From the NCBI GenBank assembly GCA_016808115.1, contig JAEQBH010005397.1:1-64000 (forward strand): a stretch of 64,000 bases of DNA. The letters run 5' to 3'. Position numbers and translations under genes: made by a program. This stretch comes from Tetrastigma voinierianum (taxonomy: Eukaryota > Streptophyta > Magnoliopsida > Vitales > Vitaceae). The notes beneath the pieces are model-generated. The model had not been told where the DNA came from, ran no database searches, and saw nothing but the letters and a program-made list of their open reading frames with translations. Shown in pieces: positions 55,151 through 64,000 of the stretch (position 1 is the first letter of the stretch; each line of letters begins with the position of its first letter).

Positions 55151-57400
55151 CAATACGGGCTAAAGTATTCAAGTGGTTTTCAATTATGAACCGATTATCG
55201 GTTCCCGCGAAGGTTAGGTTTTAAAGAGTTAGTACTCGACTACTTGATTAATTCACTATTTGACTTCGTAGTCGATTGTGAAATTACCAAACTAATCTAA
55301 AATAAAACTAAACAAAAACAATTAATGTCCTATGAGAATCTGAACATGCACTCAGATACCAGAAAAACTACTTGTATAGAATTAGGGTTGATTACCATAT
55401 ACGGTGTTTCATGTCTTGTCTTTTTAAAGCGGCGGTTGATCATATTCAATTGGTCCTAGGAATTGTCTGAGATCCCACTCTTGTGTTTCCCTTGTTTTCA
55501 TTATTAGCTACTGTCGATTACGTCCTTCTAGGTCGTTAATACGATACCACTGTGCACATTTTTTTCTAAAGCTCTATTGGTCACTATTACGTTCTTGCAA
55601 TAGAGTGACCCAGACTAATCTCAGATTGGTCACTGTTATGTTCTTTCAATCCTTGTATTGTACTTAATGTCCCCTCCTAGTGAAATCCACCCAGCACTAG
55701 ACTTTTCTAATTTTCTAGGTCTCTTTAACTAGGTTATTTAGCATTCCAAGTGATTAAATCTCACTTAAGAGAATTAGAGTTAGATTTAAGGGCTTAGTTC
55801 CCGTGTCACTAGGAATACCCTTGTAAAAGGATTGAAGATCCAATTCTCAACAAGATTTAATCAATTAAAACCATAATCATCCATAGATATAACACTAAAT
55901 TCAACAAATCAAGCATATACCAACCAATCAATCAAAGATTAGACAAACATTTACACCACATTTGATAATCAACCCTATAGATGTTTAGCCTAACATTTCA
56001 GCTAATAAGATCTACAAATTCATATCTAAGATAAACATGAAATTGCAAAAATTAAAGAAGAGAGAAGGATTAGAAATACAAAACAGAGCAATAAGCCTTG
56101 AATGATTGAAAATCCTCACTCCAAGCTAAAATACTTGTTAAAAAGGTTGTATTTTGTAGTAGTCTTTAATTGCAAACAGAAAATTGCACAACACAAAGCT
56201 GAATCTAACAAAAACTGGAAAAATAAAGGATAAAAACTCTCAAGAGAGGAGGAACCCTAAAGGAGAGCCTCTCTCTATCAATATTTGAATCCTAAATCCA
56301 AAAGAAGAATGTCATATATATACACCTTGAAAACTGGTCAAAAAATGGGCCTAAAAATCGAAAATAAACTTGGGCGTGCCGATCTTGATCGTAAACTAAT
56401 AGTGACCTCATAGAAATAGGCGCCATAGTTGTAGCCAGGAAGTTCTTCCACGGTGTGACACAGGTCCGACCTTCACGAATGACTTCAAAATAGTCTTATG
56501 GTCAAAGCGACTTTGGTGTGACCTCATCGAGAGTTCGTCTGCTTGCAGGGGTGGTCTCTTATGTGGTGCGATTGGCTGATTGTTTCTTTGTGTGACTTTG
56601 TTGATCTCTTGTGGTTGCGACCGTGAGTGTTTCAAGTCACGACTAAGGTCTCTTTTCAGCCTATTTCCCTTACTTCTTCACCAACTTTCTTGCTTCTTGT
56701 CTTGTTTTCTTCATTTATATAAAATACACACATTTAGAGGGTTAGATATGAAAACAACTAAAAGGAGTGCTTAGTTAGCTCCAAAATGGTAGATTATGCT
56801 ATGTTTTACACTAAGAAAAACTAACCTAAAGTACTCTTAACACTTATCTCTAACCCAAGGTTCCTAATTAGGTTCTTTCGATCAGTTGGAAAGAGATATA
56901 TCTTCATCTATACTGGATGAAAGTTGTAGACTAACTATCCGATGCGCCTACTGGGTATACCAAGTTCCTATGGGTCTAAAAGATTAAGAGACTCATATAG
57001 GAGTACTCTTAGGTCCACTTAACAACTAGAGGCATCGCCTTCTAGGCTTGATAAACTCAACCTATTTGGGAGTTTTTCACAACTCAGTCAATGTACCTTT
57101 GAGATGAAGTTAGTATCTCTTGATCACCCTTAAAATTTGTGCCTTGGGTCGGCGTTTATCCCCAAGAAGTAATATTACTCACTCATTCTAGGGTTTAGAG
57201 AAGCCATAGATAGAGATAAAACTCGTTCAAGCATGAAAATAAACTGAACCTTTTACTAAAAGATTAAAAGAAAAATTACAATCTAAGAAATTTGTAGCAA
57301 TCAACTCTCTACATGTTTTTTTATCAATTCTCCCTCTACTTATAGATGTAAATCCAACCCTATGACCATCCAATGCAAATTACAAAGTTTTTTTAATTGT
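55151..57400. other. Non-coding LARD/LTR-like sequence, first block
   Basis: No gene or RNA. Only short random frames occur. Stretches such as 55430-56330 read like the long untranslated LTRs of plant gypsy or LARD elements (AT-rich, 'gagagaaggatt', 'ccctaaaggagag'). I could not define a pair of ends. Confidence 0.35.
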
Positions 57401-59560
57401 TTAAAACTCTTTTGGGAGTCTAAAAATGGAAGGAAATAAAAATCGGATCGGGTTAGGATGGAAAAATACAAATTTTCTTTCAAACTTGGATGACAACGAA
57501 AATTCGCAGCAAAAAATTCGCTTTCACATTGAGTGAGAGCCAGTATGTGTTTGGATGCTTTTTCTTGTGTTCTTTCCTCTTTTGAGCCTTCAACCAGGTC
57601 CCAAACTCGTCTTGAAACTTGAGTGAAATGTCAGTAGATGTCCTGATTCTCTACTCCTTTCTCAATGAGTTGCAAAAGTACCTAAAAAGCTTCAATATGC
57701 ACAAACTTCATGGAAACATTGGTAACTTTGCTTGTGGGATCAACAATTTGCATAATTGGTTAATTCAGTATAATTACTGCTAAAAAAGGCACGAAGATAT
57801 ATAAATTAAGCCCTTGAAAATGCCACTTTTTAGTAGTTATCACATCCCCAACCAACTTATTGCTAATCTCTTAGCAATGGAAAAAGCGAAATTGAAGGAA
57901 AACTAACTAAAGCAATATAAAAACCTAAACAAAAGCAAAACAAACCAAAATAAACTATATGAAACAAATCAAACAAAACAAATATGGAGTTATGAAGATG
58001 CTACATTTATCCAAAAGGCATTAAAGAAGATCTAAGTAAACATGAGCTTTGTCGGGATCCTAAGGTGTTTATCCTTTCTAATGGACAAGGTCTCCAATGG
58101 TGTGGTGAACAAGGTATAGTTGTCCCCAAGTCCTCACTCAACCTTTCTAAGTGAACCTTGTTGTTTAATGTGACTAGTTCCTAAGTATAGGCATAAGACC
58201 AAATCTCCCCCCAACCAAACACGACTCACCTTGTAAAATAAATGATGAACTAGAGTAGGCTAAGAACACACTTTTTATTGGATAACTAAAACTAGCCTGG
58301 AGGAGTGCAATACCAAGGGTATCTCGAGAAGTGTCCATGTAGTAGGGATCCATCGATGGCTCCCCACCAGTTGGTTAAGGGCATTGGGCATTAAGTTCTC
58401 CTTGGACTTCACCTCGAATACTCAACTAAAAATCCAAGGCACTTACATGTGAAATTAACCCATCTTATGTCCCATGTAGCGAGCAGTGAAGTTAATGACT
58501 CTCAGTCAGTTGGCTTAGGGCATTGGGCTTTGAAAGGCTCACCTCGAGCCTGGCCGTCGATTGGATTATCACTTGGCCTCTTTAGCCTCTCTTTTGAAGG
58601 TGTCCCAACACAATTAAAGTCATATATAATTCACAAAGGATGAGTGAGTTCAGAAGCGAGTGTCGACACCTGAACATATATTCAAGGGGTCTAGTGTGTT
58701 CATTTTGTGGCAAGTTTAAAAAATAAGTAGTCAAGTGAAAAGCATAGGGACTTTCATAACCAAGTTGCCCACAACCACTAGATCCTTAAATCCAAGATCA
58801 ACTAAATGCAACAGTATCCCAACTTTTTTGCTAGTCTATAAAGCTCAACAACAATACCTAATGAAATAATTAAAAAAACAAAAAACAAATCATGCAATAA
58901 AAAACAAGGCTAAATTCACTAATCTCTCTCAATCAAGCAATGTGTATGGCAATTAGATATCAAATATAGCCCATATCCATCCCCCCAACCAAACCTAACA
59001 ATTTCCTCAATGTTTCAATCAAAGAAAAATATGAGGGAAATTACCTCCTCTTGAAGTATCTTTGGAACTTTGTATGAATCCAAAAACTTAGAGAAGTGGG
59101 AAGGAATTTGGAAGTAATAATGCTAAGAACCCAAAAGACACATTAGGGAGAAAAATTCATTATGTAATATATGATTTGCGAAAGATCAACATGTGCTTTT
59201 GTGAAATCCGCCATTAATATATAATTTGAGTATCATTGGGAGCAATTTTGGACCCCTTCGTTGGGATTAGTTAGGTAAAGTCATAACCGTAGGTTTTTTT
59301 TAGTGATTTCTTGAGTCATTGTTGTTAGGTTAATAATTGCATGCTAGTTAGCTTAGTTTGAATCTTTTCCATATTTTCAGTCATCCAAAATAGAGCCTAG
59401 GCTAAATTAGAATAGGTAGTTAATAGGCCAATCCTCGTGGGTTCGACACTCTTATCATTATATTACTTGTACACGATGCGTGCAATTGCGCACTTAGGCA
59501 ATTCATATTTTATATACATGTTTTGTGCCTTTATCAACAAATAAGGTCGATGATTTTGTA
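57401..59560. other. Non-coding LARD/LTR-like sequence, second block
   Basis: It includes 'cacatccccaaccaact' (57841) and a terminal 'gggttcgacactcttatcat' with 'gtgcaattgcgcacttagg' (59449-59505), wording common at the ends of Athila-type LTRs. A partial internal duplication links 58365-58400 and 58505-58545 ('cagttggttaagggcattgg' and 'cagttggcttagggcattgg'). No gene. Confidence 0.35.
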
Positions 59561-60870
59561 GGTGAGAAAAGGGGAATAAATAAGAACTTTTCCTAAGAAA
59601 GAACAACATGGAGAAGTCTCAACATGATGGATGATAGGCCTGAGAAACATGTAATTATAAATTGCTATGTTGTAGTGCCTTTTTATCATTCAATAATAAA
59701 GTAAGTAAGTACTTCATTCCCATGAGGATTGGTTGTGAAATACGTGTCTCGTTTAAGCTGTGGATGTCGAAAATCTTTTGAATAAAAGCAAAAATTAAAT
59801 AAAGAAAACCTAAACTAAAAGCTAAAACCTAGGGTTTGGCTCCACCTAGCTAATCCCAATGGATATGATTTGAAAATTAACCTAATGATGTTTAAATCCT
59901 AAATTGATGGTAGGATTCACTAAGGTACAAGTCGATCTCTCTCGAGCATCGACAAGCTAACCCTAAAATAAGCTATATTGCCTCTCGGCCTCAAACCCTC
60001 AAAGTTAAGGTTTCCTTAAGCCCAAGAACCCTAAATGCCATGTAAAACTTGTAGTATCCCTCTACTCATGGGTGAGATTAGATGATATTCTACCCATGTC
60101 CTTAGTTCTCATCCATATGAGTCTCAAATCGAAAGCTAAAACAAGCAAATGGTGATCAAGCATTCACAAGTGATTAATGTAGAGAATAATATTCACTGAA
60201 AGCAATATAAACTCCATTTTAGAAATAAAATAAATCCATCGTTTTTAGCATTGATTACATCAAAATTGTAGAAAACTAAATTAAATTATCTAGAGAGAAG
60301 AAAAGAAAAATAAAAGAAAGAGAAATAGAGAAAACTCGGGTTACAGATGAGTTGTTGTCATCTTCGCGATCTCTCGTCGAAGCTCGCCTTTAAGCTCAGT
60401 CTCCAATCCCGAGACTTAACCTTAGGAGCCCTAAGGTGTCTCCATCGTTGAAGAATTCCTCTCTTCCGTCGTCTTTCTTCCGTCCCCCCTCTTGATTAGA
60501 TGATCCCCAGGTTATATGATCAAAGAGTTTCTCCCGCCTCCTCAATGATTCCTTTGCAAGTTAGGGCTTCCTTTTTATTGAATGTGTGATGGGATTAATG
60601 GATGGGCTTCAGAGACATTTAGGGGTAAGAATGGCGCCTAAGAGTGAGATTTGGCATCAAGACTTGAGATTGGCACCTAGGCTTTAGATTGGCATGTGGG
60701 ATGATGCCAAGGTGTCAAATTTGATTTTGGATGATGCCCAGGTGTCAATTTGGGTTGTGATTGACGCCTTGGCATGCTAGAAGCCCTTCTGCAAGCTGCT
60801 ACTCATCACTGGTTCACGCCTCTACATGACAGGGCCTCCTTATCTTTGCTTTACTTCTCCAGCAAAGGCC
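59561..60870. other. Non-coding LARD/LTR-like sequence, third block
   Basis: AT-rich, ending in a run of 'gatgcc(c/a)aggtgtcaa' and 'gattggcacctaggc' type words (60620-60770) that repeat about five times in degenerate form. No coding sequence. Confidence 0.35.
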
Positions 60871-62400
60871 ATTCTTGATGCATACAATCTCATTCTTGAG
60901 CCCTATTTATTGTATGTTTTGAGCACTTTTTGTATACTAATCAACCAAATTAACCCAGGTTACGTTGAGGTCTGGCACTCTCTTGATCGCATTTTGTGGC
61001 TAATTTGTAGTTTTGCAAGGCTGTTTATACCCCGAATTTATTAGTGAATTAAGCATGAAGAATTGGTGAACTCGACATGCGGTCCAATCGAAGGAAAGAA
61101 GAATGAAGAGCAAGAAATTGGAAGCTACGAAAATTGCGTAGGGTGTGAAATTTTCTCGAAGTGCGAAAGTACCCAACACATGAAACTTTTGTCAGTTGAC
61201 CCACTTTTGACCAAGTTTTTATGGTACACCCTAGAAATGCCCTTCACACTGTATTGAGTAGTTTAGATATTTTGTAATTTGCTCTTCTCAGACATATATA
61301 AAAATTTAAGGCTGTTAGAGGGGACTTTTTCATTTCTGCATTTTACATACAGAGCACTGGGTGGGAGTTTTCCCGGTTATTTTCTTTTCTCTCATTTTCT
61401 TATCTTCCACTTTCATTGCAGAAACACCCTTTGAGGATGACAACTCAAGGGATGGTTGGCTAAACCTCCTTTATCCCTGAAGAGGAGGGCTACGGGGCTA
61501 TAGTTTTTAAGGTAAAATGATGTTTTTAACGCAAGCATTTATTTCCATTAATGTTTCTATCTCTCATTCTAGGTTTAAATCCCTTAGATCTACCTTGATT
61601 GACTAGTATTTGGTAATCTTTTAGGAGTTCGATTGGATGGTTGCTAGATCACGAGATCAGTTGGATGCCATCTATTTGTGCTTTGTAGGGTGGGTCGAGG
61701 AGATATGTTTTCCTTTGTCGGGGGTATTAATGTCAATAAATGCTATATTTCAAAGGAAAATATTTAGGAGTTCGGTTTTATAGCCAAATGAGAGACCCGG
61801 TTCGGGAAATGACTATAGAGTCATCCTCCTGCTTGAGGATGACCATTAATTCGAGTTTATCTTCGAGTCTGAGCCATTCACCTCTTGTTTTTACAACACA
61901 CCCCTTAATTGAAGTAAAATTCACCTTTTGAGCCATTTGCAAATCATTTGAAGAAAAACCCATCACAATGTTTGACAGAATACTATCTTTGCTTGGTAGC
62001 TATGCTAAACAGTAGGAGGAATTAGGTTATAAATTTGTTAATTAGGCACCTACGGCTATATCGAATCAAATGGCGCGGATTCGCAGTGTGGTGCCTTACT
62101 TTATTTTTCTAATGGGTTCCTTTGTTAGGTTGATTCAATTTTTATACTATCCATATACAATTTCTATCTTTAATTTTTTTTTTGCTAATATTAACCTTTT
62201 TGGTAGCCTGTTTTGTTTTTGTCTCTTGTTGTGTTTTGTGCAGTTTTCATAGGAGTTTAGGCCTCTTGGGATAGGAACCACAATGACGGATAAAGGCTTG
62301 ATGCTCCACAAGAGCGAGTTGTGAAGTGAGCATGCATAGTGGTCAGATGGAGCCTCCACGAGGCAGCCAAAGCCAACGGGGGTTCCACGAAGTCGTGCAT
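60871..62400 (+). repeat. Probable Athila-type LTR and leader
   Basis: This lies directly upstream of an Athila-type gag and contains no genes. A TATA-like 'acatatataaaa' is at 61293-61304, followed by 'gagcactgggtgggagtttt' at about 61352. That is a fitting layout for LTR promoter and leader. Exact LTR ends and a primer site are not identified. Confidence 0.4.
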
Positions 62401-62408
62401 TTAGATCA

Positions 62409-63258
62409 ATGAGGGATCATATACATCCTCCAAGGGTATGTGCACCCTCGTGCATTGTGCCTCCTGTTGAAGACTTGATTGTTAGACCCTACCTAGTGCC
62501 TCTACTCCCAACCTTCCATGGAATGGAAAATGAAAATCCATATATGCACATCCGGGAGTTTGAGGAGGTCTACAACACATTTAAGGAGGGTGTCACTGAT
62601 ATGGATCTAGTGAGGTTAAAAGTCTTTCCACTGACTTTGAAGGACAAGGCAAAAATATGGCTCAACTCTTTTAGGCCAAGGTCCATTAGAAACTGGGCTG
62701 AATTGCAAGCTGAATTTTTGAAATTTTTTTTCTCCACACATAGAACCAACAGTCCTAAAGAGGCAGATTTACACCTTTGCAGTCCATGAAAATGAGAAAT
62801 TCTATCGGTCTTTGGGAAAGTGTTGGAAACCATTAGTGCACACTTGTCGCATGGCTTTGACTATGGTTGCTAGTAAACCATTTCTATGATGGGATGTCCC
62901 TTACCATGAAGCGAGTTGTTAGGAAACTATGTGGAGGGACTTCATGAGTAAAAATCCGAGAAGAAATGCATGGATTTCTACGAATTATGTGGTCGAGACA
63001 TCCAAAGCATGGGATGAACCAAACCCCAGAGAGCTAGAGAGGATGAGACCTATAGCCAATTCAAGGGAAGGCATGTACTCACTTCCGGAGGATATGGAAA
63101 TGAAGGCAAAGCTATCCACCTTAGCTAGAAGGTTGGAGGAGCTAGAAATGAGAAATCAACATGAGGTACGGGTAGTAGCTGAGGCCCCTGTACACATCCA
63201 GCCTTGCTTCATTTGCCGGTCAGTCTGCAAGAGGAGCCATTGCCTTCTCCTTCAGTGA
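62409..63258 (+). pseudogene. Athila-type gypsy gag remnant
   Basis: The frame 62409-62789 gives 'LLPTFHGMENENPYMHIREF', 'EEVYNTFKEG', 'LVRLKVFPLTLKDKAKIWLN' and 'SFRPRSIRNWAELQAEFLKF', the classic Athila gag core. After frameshifts 62929-63258 adds 'SREGMYSLPEDMEMKAKLST' and 'LARRLEELEMR' (normally GGMYNLxEDxDLxAKxASLxRKxExLEL). The stretch 62790-62928 holds the linking part in other frames. No pol follows, and the element is cut by the LTR at about 63681. Confidence 0.88.
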
Positions 63259-63680
63259 GGATATGATGGTTGAACAAGCCATCTTTGTGGGCTGATACAA
63301 GCCCACCAACCAATACTTATAAATAACACATATAATCCTAATTGGAGAAACCATCCTAACCTCTCCTGGAAGCTAAACCCTTAAACATATGTACCCCCTG
63401 GTACAAGACTACAATGTGGTTCCTCATCTCAACCACAGCCACCACCATCCTTATCTCCAGTTGTGCAAGCTATTCTAAATCTGAGCAAGGTTGTGGGAAA
63501 TTTTGTAGAGGAGCAGAAGGCAGTCAATGTGCAATTGACTCAATGTGTAGAAAAGCTGACGGCCCGAATGTCGGTGTCGGAGAATCAAAGCGTAGAGCAC
63601 TCTTAACAGCAGAATGGATGGGCTTAAAAATGAAATGGCTCAAAAGTTTTACACCATGTAGTGTTCAATTTCAAGGTTGA

Positions 63681-63960
63681 CATGTAGCCTTGATACTCAT
63701 TTTGTAAAATATATTAGAACAAAATAGTTTTAATATATGATTTTTTATAAGAGTGTTGTAATAAACTCTTAAGGACTATTGTGACATAGTCTTAGGTAAT
63801 ATTCTGAGTATGGTTGAAAGGGCTCTGTGGGACTACTTTTACTCCTAAATGACTCTTGGTGAATGAGACACGATAGTGTGGTATCGAGATATGCTATACC
63901 CACAGGTATTCCACAAGTTGACGGTTGATCAATAGGACCCCCGAGGTTTGGGGCGTCACA
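63681..63960 (+). repeat. 5' LTR of another LTR element running off the window
   Basis: It ends 'gggcgtcaca' three bases before a tRNA-iMet primer site. A start at TGTAGCCTTGATACTC (63681) would give a 280-bp LTR, but this edge is a guess. Its body lies beyond the window. Confidence 0.5.
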
Positions 63961-63963
63961 ACG

Positions 63964-63975
63964 TGGTATCAGAGC
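63964..63975 (+). other. Primer binding site (tRNA-iMet)
   Basis: TGGTATCAGAGC is complementary to the initiator methionine tRNA 3' end. It lies just inside the LTR, so a plus-strand LTR element continues past 64000. Confidence 0.88.
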
Positions 63976-64000
63976 TTAGGTATACAAACACGTAGGGCTT

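Overview
The window is nuclear DNA of a flowering plant, probably a woody eudicot. It carries Ty1/copia, Ty3/gypsy (Tat lineage, chromovirus and Athila-like), L1-type LINEs, tRNA-derived SINEs and a TRIM, plus one split host gene with GT-AG introns. The species cannot be fixed from the sequence. I see no bacterial, organellar or CRISPR sequence. Almost every coding stretch is broken by stops and frameshifts, so this is an old, layered repeat landscape.

Region 1 (1-10.5 kb): two copies of one copia family lie in opposite orientation. Copy A reads rightwards (LTR-like arm, gag) and copy B reads leftwards (LTR-like arm, gag, protease, integrase). They are interrupted by a small internally deleted copia (281-1396), a LINE (2.7-3.66 kb), a SINE (3.86-4.06 kb), a second degraded full-length copia (5.58-9.73 kb) and another LINE end (9.73-10.22 kb).

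Region 2 (10.5-17.7 kb): a 220-bp tandem duplication, then converging LINEs. The 12.79-15.72 kb LINE carries a SINE with a 20-bp target duplication and a complete TRIM (13744-15023) with tRNA-iMet primer site, polypurine tract and a perfect CCTCC target duplication.

Region 3 (17.9-24.4 kb, minus strand): the only recognisable host gene, a SCAI homologue (suppressor of cancer cell invasion family). It has a good first exon and clean splice sites. It also has a 1-base frameshift, a degenerate second exon, missing middle exons and no 3' exons, so it is most likely a pseudogene. Its introns hold a LINE with an internal 357-bp duplication and a probable hAT-like element.

Region 4 (25.65-43.65 kb): an 18-kb Tat-lineage gypsy element bounded by related 0.6-kb LTRs. 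Plus-strand gag, protease, RT, a second RNase H and integrase are followed by a 1.5-kb array of short repeats. A separate three-exon gene follows on the opposite strand. A 2-kb solo-LTR-like insert splits gag, and a roughly 4-kb LTR-like block sits before the 3' LTR.

Region 5 (43.7-53.6 kb): a minus-strand chromovirus-type gypsy (gag to chromodomain) between long LTR-like blocks. The right block contains a 35-38 bp minisatellite that places four CACGTG motifs in series.

Region 6 (53.6-64 kb): non-coding LTR/LARD-like sequence with a hAT-like insertion, an Athila-type gag, and at the right edge the end of another LTR followed by a tRNA-iMet primer site.

I find no new enzymatic system. The most interesting items are the spliced antisense gene inside the Tat element, the decaying SCAI gene, the TRIM, the SINE family and the G-box minisatellite.
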